A DNA stretch of 49,374 nt from Bacteroidales bacterium (GCA_017479705.1 JAFVCA010000033.1:1-49374), one strand, 5' to 3'; shown: positions 18,124 to 27,172, numbered from the stretch's first letter. Numbers and translations: made by a program. The notes: generated by a model from the sequence alone, not told the origin.

Positions 18124-18131
18124 CAAAGATA
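18124..18131 (-). promoter_or_regulatory. Promoter box of the HEAT-like gene
   Basis: TATCTTTG on the minus strand, 30 bases before the chosen start, matches the Bacteroidetes -7 consensus. No TTTG at the expected -33 position. Confidence 0.5.
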
Positions 18132-18329
18132 CACAAAAAAACGGAATAGTCACACCGACAGGAGAGAGACACTCACAAATTGCCGTGGAACATGCCATCA
18201 GGTGGCCTCTAATCCCATTGCTACCCATAGAGATTCATGGGAAAGCTTTTTATTAACACGAATTGTCATTAATTAATCATAAATTCATAACTTTTTTAGT
18301 CTATTACAATACCACACGACGAATCTGCA

Positions 18330-18427
18330 TTTTGTGCAGTTTGAAGATATAATTTTAACATATTTTGTGCAGTTTTATCAAGAATAAATCGCAATTTTGT
18401 GCAGTTTGAAAATTATTTGTATATTTG
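18330..18427 (+). promoter_or_regulatory. Three operator-like direct repeats running into the promoter of the first DUF4143 ATPase
   Basis: TTTTGTGCAGTTT occurs at 18330-18342, 18363-18375 and 18395-18407, spaced 33 and 32 bp (about three helical turns). The third copy contains the -33 TTTG (18396-18399), which stands 20 bases before TATATTTG (18420-18427). A protein bound at copy 3 would cover the promoter. The intervals between copies differ in sequence. The rest of the 352-base gap 18094-18445 holds only the divergent promoter at 18124 and A+T-rich DNA. Confidence 0.75.
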
Positions 18428-18445
18428 CAGTCAAAGAAACCCATC

Positions 18446-19723
18446 ATGAATTTGCTGCAAATACTTATAGACCAACAAGAAGAGATAAAAAACACAGACA
18501 CACGCCTACTCTGTCCACGCAAGGAAGAATCCAAAATAGAGCTTAAGAGCAAACTTGCACAGGTGGTGATTGGTGTTCGGCGCAGTGGAAAATCAACACT
18601 CTGTCAGAAAGTACTGCTTGAAAGCGGAGTGGATTTCGCATACGTCAACTTTGACGATGAACGGTTAGCAGACCTCCATGCAGACAGTTTGGACGAAATG
18701 CTCCAATGCTTGTATCGGATCAATGGGGATTTCTCTCATCTTTTTCTTGACGAAATACAGAATATCGACAAATGGCCACTATTTGTCAACCGCCTGTTGC
18801 GGCAAGGCATCAAGATAATTCTCACAGGGAGTAATGCCAATCTGCTAAGCGGGGAGCTGTCCACACACCTGACAGGGAGATACCACCAAATAGAGTTGTT
18901 CCCGTTCTCTTTCATGGAATATTGCTCATACACAAAGACCGACCTAACTGGGCAATCAACCAAAAGCCAGGCTCTTCGCCAACGTGCGTTGGATAGATAT
19001 TTGCTACAAGGAGGATTCCCCGAGCTGCTGGAAACGACTTCGCACAACGACTATGCGTCATCGTTGCTTAATGCCATTGTAAACAAAGATATTTGTCGGC
19101 GATATAATGTCCGGTATAAAGATGTGTTATGGGAAATGACCAACTTGGTGCTTGACCAGTTCTCGCAAGAAATATCCTCAACCAAGATTGCTCAGCAATT
19201 AGGGGTTAAATCTGTCCATACCACAGAGAATTATTTGACTTACCTGGCAAATGCATACCTGTTGATGCCTATTCACCGTTTTTCGTACAAGAGTATGGAA
19301 CGTCGAACAAGCCGCAAATTCTATGCTGTTGATATGCTTTTCATCACTCATCACGAAACACCATTGCAAACGGAGAATTTAGGATGGCGTTTGGAAAACA
19401 TTGTAGCTATTGAATTGTCCCGCCGGATGAATCGCGAGAGTGACAACCTATACTACATACGGAAAAGTTCAACATTCGAGGTGGATTTCGTCGTTACACA
19501 TTACAGTCATGTTAAAGAACTGATACAGGTGACATACTCTTTCAATAACCCGACAACCAAGCAATACAACCGCGAAGTTGGTGGACTGCTGAAAGGGGCA
19601 GACATTACCCACTGTGACAAGCTGACACTTATAGTGATGGAAGGCGAGACAAAAACAATCACCGTTGGCGATAAGACCATTCAACAGGTACTTGCCACCG
19701 ATTGGTTGCTTGGAAAAGAGTAA
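18446..19723 (+). CDS. AAA ATPase with DUF4143 domain (first copy)
   Basis: 425 residues from ATG 18446; the frame extends to a TTG that lies inside the promoter, so it is not used. Walker A GVRRSGKST (43-51), Walker B HLFLDEIQN (D102-E103) and sensor-like IILTGSNA (125-131). A winged-helix-like segment lies at 240-272 (SSTKIAQQLGVKSVHTTENYLTYLANAYLL). A C-terminal nuclease-like region has E317, E323 and STFEVDFVV (E345, D347), resembling PD-(D/E)XK folds. This AAA_14-DUF4143 architecture is common in Bacteroidetes and archaea and has no settled function. The gene follows three promoter repeats and starts the A+T-rich island. The DNA-binding-like segment makes self-regulation plausible. Confidence 0.85.
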   Translation: MNLLQILIDQQEEIKNTDTRLLCPRKEESKIELKSKLAQVVIGVRRSGKSTLCQKVLLESGVDFAYVNFDDERLADLHADSLDEMLQCLYRINGDFSHLFLDEIQNIDKWPLFVNRLLRQGIKIILTGSNANLLSGELSTHLTGRYHQIELFPFSFMEYCSYTKTDLTGQSTKSQALRQRALDRYLLQGGFPELLETTSHNDYASSLLNAIVNKDICRRYNVRYKDVLWEMTNLVLDQFSQEISSTKIAQQLGVKSVHTTENYLTYLANAYLLMPIHRFSYKSMERRTSRKFYAVDMLFITHHETPLQTENLGWRLENIVAIELSRRMNRESDNLYYIRKSSTFEVDFVVTHYSHVKELIQVTYSFNNPTTKQYNREVGGLLKGADITHCDKLTLIVMEGETKTITVGDKTIQQVLATDWLLGKE

Positions 19724-19730
19724 TATCAAT

Positions 19731-19761
19731 TTTGCCGAATCAGAATAATTGTGTATCTTTG
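19731..19761 (+). promoter_or_regulatory. Consensus promoter of the structured RNA
   Basis: TTTG (19731-19734), 19 bases, TATCTTTG (19754-19761): a perfect match to the Bacteroidetes consensus. Transcription should begin near 19768. Confidence 0.8.
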
Positions 19762-19767
19762 CACTGT

Positions 19768-19996
19768 TGAACAAAAAAAAGCATTGACATGTAAACAATA
19801 GTAATACAAATACATATTGAGCTCGACGCTCTTGTTTCCTTAGTGTAAACGTCTGGAAAACTTTTATCACGGAATGGGAATAAGATTGCGGATAGTTCAC
19901 GCGCTGGCGTGGATTCTTTCCCACTTATTTATTCCAAGGTATTCCAGACACCCACACTAAGAATAAGTGGCAGACAAAAGGATTTGCGCCTTTTTT
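19768..19996 (+). ncRNA. Candidate structured RNA (6S-like rod or long 5' leader)
   Basis: Four nested helices form a rod of about 123 bases. CTTAGTGT 19839-19846 pairs with ACACTAAG 19954-19961. GTCTGGAA 19851-19858 pairs with TTCCAGAC 19942-19949. GGAAT...AATAAG 19871-19884 pairs with CTTATT...ATTCC 19924-19935. CACGC 19897-19901 pairs with GCGTG 19906-19910. Unpaired bulges separate them. A small GAGC/GCTC hairpin precedes the rod. AAAAGG...CCTTTTTT at 19977-19996 may be a weak terminator. Size and rod shape resemble 6S RNA, but the leader to the next gene (20095) is an equal alternative. No search was possible. Confidence 0.5.
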
Positions 19997-20094
19997 CACA
20001 CCCCATCTTAAACACAAGCTTCCTGCTCATAAAAAAGAACAAGCAGAGAAGCCGAAAACTGCATCAAAGAGTAGGCATTATTTTATGTTTACAC

Positions 20095-20913
20095 ATGAAA
20101 AAAAATATTCTGACAATTGCATTTACAATATTGTTGTGCTGCAATTCATTTGCACAAAAGAAATCTCAATGGTCAATAAACATCGGCGGTTCCTTTCCAA
20201 TTGGTGATTTTGCCAAAATGGAATATGATAAAAATACTTTGGGAACAGACTGTGCTCTATTTGATGATAAGACCTTCTGTGGTGCTGCATCTTCTGGACT
20301 CAGTCTTGGTAGCACAGTTCTTTTCCCCCTACAATTTGAACGGCTTAGTTTTGCGGTTTCACTTGATTTACATTATAACCCTCTTAACAGTAATGCAAAA
20401 TCGTATTTAACACAGGTGAGTTACATGATAGACGCAGGCTGTCGACAAGAGATTGCTAATGGTGGAGGGTCATCAATCACCTCTTCTTGTTCATTGGATT
20501 GGAGTGGCGCATATTACAATATTCCGATCTTAGTGGGTCTTCGGTACACTTTACCCTTTCAAAACGGAATGAGTGCTTTTGCTGAGGGGAATATAGGTTA
20601 CAATCTCAGGATACTCTCACCAATACGATTCACCGAAAGGATCAGTTGTCTCTATCGCGGACAATACATTTCCTTCAAAATGAAAGAGACTCTTTCGTAT
20701 GCCACAAAAGGCACGGTAACATTCCGTATGGGTGTCGGGATATGTTTTACTGAGAAACTATCCCTGTCCGCTTTTTACTATTATTTAGGCAAAGGAGAGG
20801 TCTTTTCTACATCAACAGTTGATGATGGAGAAAGTCAACCATCTAAACAGAGCTTTCAACTCGGTACACTTACACCGATGGTAATCACATTAAAAATAGG
20901 TTACAACATTTAA
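20095..20913 (+). CDS. Outer-membrane beta-barrel protein
   Basis: 272 residues from ATG 20095 (MKKNILTIAFTILLCCNSFAQ, signal peptide); an upstream in-frame ATG at 19909 lies within the structured RNA and is rejected. The mature protein has alternating barrel strands (WSINIGGSFPIGDF, LSFAVSLDLHYNPL, IPILVGLRYTLPF, FAEGNIGYNLRIL, VTFRMGVGICFTEKLSLSAFYYYLG) and ends VITLKIGYNI, a typical outer-membrane terminal strand. OmpW/PorT-like size; function unknown. It heads a run of three exported proteins. Confidence 0.75.
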   Translation: MKKNILTIAFTILLCCNSFAQKKSQWSINIGGSFPIGDFAKMEYDKNTLGTDCALFDDKTFCGAASSGLSLGSTVLFPLQFERLSFAVSLDLHYNPLNSNAKSYLTQVSYMIDAGCRQEIANGGGSSITSSCSLDWSGAYYNIPILVGLRYTLPFQNGMSAFAEGNIGYNLRILSPIRFTERISCLYRGQYISFKMKETLSYATKGTVTFRMGVGICFTEKLSLSAFYYYLGKGEVFSTSTVDDGESQPSKQSFQLGTLTPMVITLKIGYNI

Positions 20914-20927
20914 TACCACATAACATA

Positions 20928-21506
20928 ATGAAAAGATTAGTTGTCTTAATGATGCTTTTGGCTTGCACCTCCGTCACAGCACAGACAGAACACCTTACAT
21001 TCAAAGGTGTTCCAATTGACGGTACATTAAGTACATTTGTCAGCAAACTGAAACAAAAAGGCCTTACACATCTTGGAACAGAGCAGGGGGTAGCTTTATT
21101 CAAAGGGGAATTTGCTGCCTACAAGGGATGTTCTATTGCTGCAATTGCTCACGAATCTGGATATGTTTACCGAGTCGGTGTCATATTCCCAGAAAAAGAC
21201 ACCTGGATTCGGCTGTACAATGACTACTCATCGTTAAAAGAAATGCTCACACAGAAATATGGCGAGCCAATATCTGTTGTTGAAGAATTCCAATCCTATG
21301 GAAGCGGTAAAGAAGATAGCGATGACATAAAGATGCATTATGTCAGACATGACAGATGCCAGTACATTACCGATTTCTCAACCGAGAACGGTTCAATTGA
21401 ATTACGAATTGACCACAACGACATGTTGGAGTGTTACGTAATCCTGGTTTACGAGGATAATACAAACGGCGACAAAGTCCGTTCCGATGCAATTGATGAC
21501 CTTTAA
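20928..21506 (+). CDS. Exported hypothetical protein
   Basis: 192 residues; signal peptide MKRLVVLMMLLACTSVTAQ. The mature part (LTFKGVPIDGTLSTFVSKLKQKG, then GCSIAAIAHESGYVYRVGVIFPEKDTW and LKEMLTQKYGEP) is an alpha/beta domain I do not recognise. No lipobox and no enzyme motif. It begins 14 bases after the barrel gene and ends 11 before the next, so it is in the same operon. Likely periplasmic. Confidence 0.65.
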   Translation: MKRLVVLMMLLACTSVTAQTEHLTFKGVPIDGTLSTFVSKLKQKGLTHLGTEQGVALFKGEFAAYKGCSIAAIAHESGYVYRVGVIFPEKDTWIRLYNDYSSLKEMLTQKYGEPISVVEEFQSYGSGKEDSDDIKMHYVRHDRCQYITDFSTENGSIELRIDHNDMLECYVILVYEDNTNGDKVRSDAIDDL

Positions 21507-21517
21507 ACATATTTATC

Positions 21518-21913
21518 ATGAAAAAGATTTGGATTTATTTACTGGGTGTAGTGACGGGTATTGTCGTCACCTTTATTGTACTATTTATCATCGGCAATAG
21601 CAACAACGAGCATTCTCCTGATGGAATGGAATTCTTTAAAGAAGCAGGAGAGGTTATGGAGTGCTCAAGCTATCAGGTATTTCAGGCCTTAAGTGATGGA
21701 TGTGCATTGGCATGGGAGTCTGACGAGGGTGGTCTCCCTAATCTATTAGGAGCTATCGTTCTTTTATACAACGAGGAAGGTTCTCCATATTATGATCGCC
21801 AAACGATATCTGCATCTCATGAGGAATGTTTTCGCCAAGTAGGAATATTTCGCTATAAGAACGGGGATGGGAACTACTCCACTGTCCCTATAATCATGTT
21901 AATGAAAGAATGA
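21518..21913 (+). CDS. Single-pass membrane hypothetical protein
   Basis: 131 residues. One N-terminal membrane helix (IWIYLLGVVTGIVVTFIVLFIIG, about 4-26) without a cleavage site. The soluble part has an aromatic/acidic domain (MEFFKEAGEVMECSSYQVFQALSDGCALAW, then PNLLGAIVLLYNEEGSPYYDRQ). The topology suggests a periplasmic domain anchored in the inner membrane. Last gene of the three-gene exported run; partner of 20928 by position only. Confidence 0.6.
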   Translation: MKKIWIYLLGVVTGIVVTFIVLFIIGNSNNEHSPDGMEFFKEAGEVMECSSYQVFQALSDGCALAWESDEGGLPNLLGAIVLLYNEEGSPYYDRQTISASHEECFRQVGIFRYKNGDGNYSTVPIIMLMKE

Positions 21914-22470
21914 CAATAGAAAAGGAGAAATATTGAATCCGCTGCATAGGTACCAACCTTTTTCCATCCATGCAAGGGGAGAGGGATTTTTCCCTCTCCC
22001 TTTGCTGGGGAAAAAAACTTTCACCAGCCTTGTTTCTCTCTCAAAAAGTCGCGTTTCTATTGGAACTTATCGTTTTTAGATATCTCCTCAGTGAGGTAAA
22101 ATTATCAACAACGCCATACAAGCAATAGGCACAGAGGATAATCAACTGCAACAAGACCTTTGCATCCAGTAGGGTCACACTAAATATAAAATATAGGTAA
22201 AGCCTACCCGGAAAGGCCAACTGCAACCTCCTCAACGTTTCTTGGAAAAGTATAATCTACAATTCTCATCAATTCTCATCTTATCACAGCAGTCTCTCCA
22301 ATGTACCGCAAATCTTCACATTCTTAAAGACCCATTGTTTTAGGTAAATAGATACAGCCTATATGTATTTTTCTTGCCAATTGATATTTTTTGCGTATAT
22401 TTGCAAACCAAAAACTCATTTGGTGGCTGATGTTGTTTGCTCAGCTTCGAGACTTTAATTGCATATTGTT
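21914..22470 (+). promoter_or_regulatory. Long gap with a 15-bp hairpin and the promoter of the helicase gene
   Basis: At 21972-22005 GCAAGGGGAGAGGGA pairs with TCCCTCTCCCTTTGC around a TTTT loop. It is strong, but followed by A rather than T, so it is only terminator-like. 22006-22370 shows nothing coding. TATATTTG at 22396-22403, with CTTG 19 bases upstream (22373-22376), is the likely promoter of the helicase gene, leaving a leader of about 60 bases. Confidence 0.55.
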
Positions 22471-25425
22471 ATGACATTACAAAATCTATGTAAGTACTAT
22501 ATTAGCTGCATTGAATTAGAAAGTAATACTACTCTTCGTGCGTCAATAAAGAATAATACATCTTTCATCAGTCTTCCATGGATTAATGACGATGCACTAA
22601 AGTTGTCTAACATTAGCAGTTTCCTCAACGTAAAACAAGAAAAAGAAAAAGAATTATTGATAGGTTACCCCATACTAAAGGTCCAACATTTTCTGTCTCC
22701 CGTATTTATTGTCCACGTAACCCATCACGAAAGTTCATCCGGAAAACCTGAAGGATTCTATATCGACGACGAATTGCTAATAAATAAAGATGTGGTTGAT
22801 AAGTACTCCTCAAATGAAAAGACTGAAAACATTTATGAATTAAGAGCGTTAGAAAAAGAGCTGGGGTTTACCGATGGACATGCCTCATTTGCTGATTTAG
22901 CAGAAAAAGTTAGTTTGCTCAAAACAATTCGTCCCAATTGGGATTGGAATGATATCATTGAGCCGGATAATCTCAAGAAAGGGGCCGTGAGAATGGACGA
23001 GAAAGATGGTATTCTAAATCGTGCCATCATTATCGCAAAGGATCCAACACCATATACAGTGGGTCTAAGCAACGAACTTGCTCGTCTGGAAAGTAGTATA
23101 GATTTAAATATTCAGAATTCTATATTGTGGAAATTCCTTAATCAGAAGTTCAACGAAACGAGACCATTGAAAAATGAGATATTAGAGGTGCTACCACTAA
23201 ACGATGAGCAAGAAAAAGCCATCAAATCAGCCTTGAGTGCTGATGTTACATTAATATCAGGGCCTCCAGGAACGGGAAAGACACAAGTGGTTGCAAATCT
23301 AATTATCAATGCTGCAATAAACAATCAGACAGTTCTATTCACAAGCAAGAACAACAATGCGGTGGATGTCGTTGTAAGGCGAGTCAACTCTCTTAACAAA
23401 GAGCTACCATTAATTCTTAGACTTGAAAAGGATGTCATACAATGTATTTCGGAATATACCCAACTGTGGGTAAAAGCTACAGCAAAAAAAGACACTTTAC
23501 GAGATGCTTTTGATAAATACAAGTGGGTATATCATAGCTATCATTCAAAGCAAGAACAGAAGCAACAGATAGTAACCAACAGAAACAAGCTTGATGAGTT
23601 GGAGCAAACGGTCTGTGGCATCAGAGACAAACTCAACCATTGGAACAATCCAGCGAATGAGGAAGAAATAAAAGAAGCAAAGAAAGCCTATGAGATTGTC
23701 AAGAAAAACAGGAACAAAATCAACAAAGGCCCTACAAGGCTGATTGACAGGGTATTCAAAAAGAAATGGCTAAAGAAAATCCAAGAACGTAATCTAACTT
23801 CTTCCTATACCATCAACTCATTTACTGAAAAATACAATCCCAAATTGACAATCAAGCCCCAGATGTCAGAACGTGAGTGGTTGTCTTTTGATGGTGAATT
23901 TAACAAACTATGTTATGACTTGGCCTTAATAATAGAATATAAACATGAACTCCTCAAATTAAGCGATTCGGCTTCTCTTGAACAACTTGATGCTGCGATG
24001 ATGAATGAACATGTAGAACTACAAGCAGAGGCGAAAACCGCATGGAACGCTTGGTTGAATCACCACATCGGTGCTTTTAACTTTAATAACCGCGGGAGGC
24101 TATATGACTATATGAGGTTTATCGAATATGACAAAATTGATGCATATCCACCCATTATTAGTACGCTGTTGCCAATCAATGCTGTCACCTCTCTTAGCGT
24201 TCGTAGGAGGATTCCCTTTAAACCAGCCTTGTATGATTTGCTGATAATCGATGAGGCAAGTCAATGCGACATTGCTTCCATGATACCATTACTATTGAGA
24301 GCAAAACGTGTAGCCGTAATTGGCGACAGTAAACAACTGAATCATATTTGTTTACTAAGCAAGCAGACTGACTTGTCGCTAATAAAGAAAAACGACATAG
24401 AAATCCGTTGGTCATACCGTGCAAGTTCAATTTATGATCTTGCGTCATGTATGTCCAAAGCAGAGAATATAATTCAACTGCGCGACCATCACCGAAGTTT
24501 CCTTGATATTATCCAATTTTCTAACAAGGAGTTCTATGACAATGCTCTTCGAATTGCTACGGACTATAGCCGTTTGGTATCGCCCAATAACGGGAAACCA
24601 ATCCTTGGGATGCAATGGATGGATGTTAAAGGCAAAACAGTACGTCCCGAGTCTGGCGGTGCATACAATCTTCAGGAAGCCGAGAGTGTTATTCGCATCC
24701 TAAGACGTTTATCCATCGGTCTCAACTTCAATGGCACTATTGGGGTGACAACCCCGTTCCATTTACAGGCTGAAATGATTTCACGAGCTTTGGAGCGGGA
24801 TTCCGAATTAAGAAACCATTTGGAACTCCATAACAAGATATTGATAGACACCGTACACAAGTTTCAGGGTGATGAACGCGATGTGATAATCTTCTCCCCT
24901 GTAGTATCTGACGGCACAAAACCACAAAGTCTATTGTTCTTAAAGTCAACTGGAAACCTATTCAATGTTGCCATTACCAGAGCAAGGTCATTACTTGTTA
25001 CTGTTGGCGACAAGCACTATTGCAAACAATGTGGAGTGAGTTATCTCGAACACTTTGCCGAATATAGTTGTGGAGAATCTGCTCCTGTTGAATCTTCAGA
25101 ATGGGAGCACATTTTACAAAAGGCACTTTCAGATGCCGGAATCCCTGTCACTGCACAATATCCCGTTGACAAATACTATCTGGACTTGGCTCTATTTTAC
25201 AAAGGGAGGAAACTTGACATAGAGGTTGATGGAGCAATGTATCATCAAACCTGGACTGGTGAATTGTGCTACAATGACCAACTCAGGAATCAAGCATTAA
25301 TGCGTGAAGGCTGGGATGTAATTCGTTTTTGGGTTCAACAAATACGAGACCTGATGCCCTGGTGTATAAAGCAAATAAAGGATTGGATGGACAATGTGGA
25401 TAAATCAAATCCTTTAATAATCTAA
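22471..25425 (+). CDS. Superfamily 1 helicase with C-terminal Vsr/DUF559-like endonuclease domain
   Basis: 984 residues from ATG 22471. SF1 motifs: Walker [14 protein letters not shown] (near 265), Ia-like VLFTSKNNNAVDVVV, motif II LLIIDEASQ (near 594), III VAVIGDSKQLNHI, V DTVHKFQGDERDVIIFSP, VI LFNVAITRARS (near 831). About 320 residues between motifs Ia and II are lysine-rich and partly coiled coil. From about 876 there is an endonuclease-like domain: EWEHILQKALSDAG, DLALFYKGRKLDIEVDG, then RNQALMREGWDVIRFW, as in Vsr/DUF559 (very-short-patch-repair-like) folds. The first 230 residues are unrecognised. Helicase plus Vsr-like nuclease in one chain is known from anti-phage genes such as Hhe; defence is the likeliest role, by analogy only. 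It is flanked by mobile-looking ATPase genes. Confidence 0.8.
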   Translation: MTLQNLCKYYISCIELESNTTLRASIKNNTSFISLPWINDDALKLSNISSFLNVKQEKEKELLIGYPILKVQHFLSPVFIVHVTHHESSSGKPEGFYIDDELLINKDVVDKYSSNEKTENIYELRALEKELGFTDGHASFADLAEKVSLLKTIRPNWDWNDIIEPDNLKKGAVRMDEKDGILNRAIIIAKDPTPYTVGLSNELARLESSIDLNIQNSILWKFLNQKFNETRPLKNEILEVLPLNDEQEKAIKSALSADVTLISGPPGTGKTQVVANLIINAAINNQTVLFTSKNNNAVDVVVRRVNSLNKELPLILRLEKDVIQCISEYTQLWVKATAKKDTLRDAFDKYKWVYHSYHSKQEQKQQIVTNRNKLDELEQTVCGIRDKLNHWNNPANEEEIKEAKKAYEIVKKNRNKINKGPTRLIDRVFKKKWLKKIQERNLTSSYTINSFTEKYNPKLTIKPQMSEREWLSFDGEFNKLCYDLALIIEYKHELLKLSDSASLEQLDAAMMNEHVELQAEAKTAWNAWLNHHIGAFNFNNRGRLYDYMRFIEYDKIDAYPPIISTLLPINAVTSLSVRRRIPFKPALYDLLIIDEASQCDIASMIPLLLRAKRVAVIGDSKQLNHICLLSKQTDLSLIKKNDIEIRWSYRASSIYDLASCMSKAENIIQLRDHHRSFLDIIQFSNKEFYDNALRIATDYSRLVSPNNGKPILGMQWMDVKGKTVRPESGGAYNLQEAESVIRILRRLSIGLNFNGTIGVTTPFHLQAEMISRALERDSELRNHLELHNKILIDTVHKFQGDERDVIIFSPVVSDGTKPQSLLFLKSTGNLFNVAITRARSLLVTVGDKHYCKQCGVSYLEHFAEYSCGESAPVESSEWEHILQKALSDAGIPVTAQYPVDKYYLDLALFYKGRKLDIEVDGAMYHQTWTGELCYNDQLRNQALMREGWDVIRFWVQQIRDLMPWCIKQIKDWMDNVDKSNPLII

Positions 25426-25944
25426 TTTTCTCTGATACATTCGCTATTTTTACGAGTTCGGTTTATTTGAGAATATGAAAACAACCAAGCGAAAGATTAT
25501 TATGGAGTCCTGTTCTCGGTTTGAGACAACCCGCTAATCCCATCTATTTGTTCTCATTGTCGCGTCCCGCCGGGACTCTCTTGCTTTTTGCTTTTTCACC
25601 GATAGTCACCACACTATATATATGTCTTGCAAGGGGTTACTAAAGACCTCAACTCTCCGACACGCATAAGACGGTCTCTGTTCCCCCACACTAAACACCG
25701 TAGGTGTGTAGTGTGGGGTTAATAGGATAGCTTACTTTCAGTACGCAAGACCCCGCCACTTCATTAAGTTCATATCCATTTAAGAAACAAGAAGACGACT
25801 GGCATTTGCCAATACAAAACGCTCCAACCATGCCCAAGCGCTAAGGGAATAAGGATTCATTAACTGGACAATGAATGACATATTCCTGCATCAGAAAGTA
25901 TCCATATCTGAAAAGAAATAACGATTCGGCAAAGTAAAAACATC
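25426..25944. repeat. Non-coding stretch with a TTAATAGGAT hairpin repeat (copy 2)
   Basis: No gene seen. CCCCACACTA (25684-25693) pairs perfectly with TAGTGTGGGG (25709-25718), with ACACC/GGTGT inside the loop. 25711-25728 is identical to 2107-2124. A GTCCCGCCGGGAC palindrome stands near 25564. Confidence 0.6.
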
Positions 25945-26015
25945 AGAATTTTCTATTATAACAGACAAATCTTATAAGAATTTTCTATTATAATCGAAAT
26001 TTCTTAGTATCTTTG
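25945..26015 (+). promoter_or_regulatory. Two operator-like direct repeats and promoter of the second DUF4143 ATPase
   Basis: AGAATTTTCTATTATAA (17 bases) occurs at 25945-25961 and 25977-25993, spaced exactly 32 bp. The promoter box TATCTTTG is at 26008-26015, so the second repeat covers the -33 region. The sequence differs from the repeats at 18330, but spacing and placement match. Confidence 0.72.
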
Positions 26016-26038
26016 CAGTCGGAAAAGGCGAAAGAATT

Positions 26039-27172
26039 ATGATAGAACGGATGCTTAAAAAACTGATTGAAAAAAGATTATATCGCAACAAAGCCATTAT
26101 TGTGATTGGTCCAAGGCAGGTTGGAAAAACCACACTGCTGAAAATGTTAGTTTCCGAGACCAAAAACCGGGTGCTGGAATGGAACTGCGACGAGCCCGAC
26201 GTGAGGCGCAAGTTGACCGAGCCCAGCTCCACCGAGATGAAAGCTGAAATCGGGGATGCCAACTTGATATTGATCGATGAGGCTCAGCGCGTAAAGAATA
26301 TTGGCATCACGCTAAAACTGTTGATTGACAACTACCCGGAAAAGCAGGTCATCGCTACTGGATCTTCGGCTATCGAGATGTCCAATTCAATCAACGAACC
26401 TCTGACAGGTCGTAAATATGAGTACGTGATGTATCCTTTCTCCTGCCAAGAGCTCTTCAATGAGTTTGGCGAACTGGAAGAACGGCGTATGCTTGAACGG
26501 CGGTTAATATACGGTTCCTATCCTGAAGTTGTGAATAATGCAGGGGAAGAGCGGGAGACTTTGACAGAGCTTGTGGGCAGCTATCTATACAAGGATATTT
26601 TCTCATTCCAGGATGTACGCAAACCCGAAATCATCGAGCAACTGCTTCAGGCATTGGCCCTGCAGCTTGGCAGCGAAGTGTCATACAATGAGCTGGGGCG
26701 ACTGCTGGGACTGAACACGGCAACCGTCCAACGATACATTGATCTGTTAGAAAAGTCATACGTTATATTCCACCTACGTTCGTTTAGCCGCAATGTACGG
26801 TCAGAGTTGAAGAAAAGCCGGAAGATATACTTCTACGACAACGGAGTGCGCAACGCCTTGATAGGCGATTATAAACCACTGCCACTACGGGCAGACGTGG
26901 GTGCCTTATGGGAAAACTACATGATTGTGGAGCGCATAAAACACAATGCCTACAATGCTTTTTACGGCAAAAGCTACTTCTGGCGCACACAGCAGCAACA
27001 AGAGATAGACTACATTGAAGACCTTGACGGGGTGCTGCATGCTTACGAGTTTAAATGGAACGACAGCAAGCGTCCCCGTTTGACTGACACTTTTGCCAAG
27101 GCATATCCCGACCACACATTCACCGTGGTGAGTCCCGAAAACTATCAATCCTTTGTAAAAGGCGAACTATAA
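26039..27172 (+). CDS. AAA ATPase with DUF4143 domain (second copy)
   Basis: 377 residues. Walker A IGPRQVGKTT (23-32), Walker B LILIDEAQ (D80-E81), sensor-like VIATGSSA (104-111). A winged-helix-like segment lies at 214-246 (VSYNELGRLLGLNTATVQRYIDLLEKSYVIFHL). The C-terminal nuclease-like DUF4143 region has ENYMIVE (E292), EIDYIE (E322, D324) and HAYEFKW (E337, K339), fitting a PD-(D/E)XK pattern. It is only distantly similar to the gene at 18446. The start ATG lies 24 bases after the promoter box. The downstream alcohol dehydrogenase begins 29 bases after the stop, without its own visible promoter. Confidence 0.87.
   Translation: MIERMLKKLIEKRLYRNKAIIVIGPRQVGKTTLLKMLVSETKNRVLEWNCDEPDVRRKLTEPSSTEMKAEIGDANLILIDEAQRVKNIGITLKLLIDNYPEKQVIATGSSAIEMSNSINEPLTGRKYEYVMYPFSCQELFNEFGELEERRMLERRLIYGSYPEVVNNAGEERETLTELVGSYLYKDIFSFQDVRKPEIIEQLLQALALQLGSEVSYNELGRLLGLNTATVQRYIDLLEKSYVIFHLRSFSRNVRSELKKSRKIYFYDNGVRNALIGDYKPLPLRADVGALWENYMIVERIKHNAYNAFYGKSYFWRTQQQQEIDYIEDLDGVLHAYEFKWNDSKRPRLTDTFAKAYPDHTFTVVSPENYQSFVKGEL

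Noticed and set aside
18330-18407. Mini CRISPR or iteron origin
   Set aside because: Repeats are only 13 bases, three copies, and sit on a promoter; no replication gene adjoins. Operator reading fits better.
19909-20094. N-terminal extension of the barrel gene
   Set aside because: Lies inside the structured RNA; the ATG at 20095 is followed directly by a standard signal peptide.
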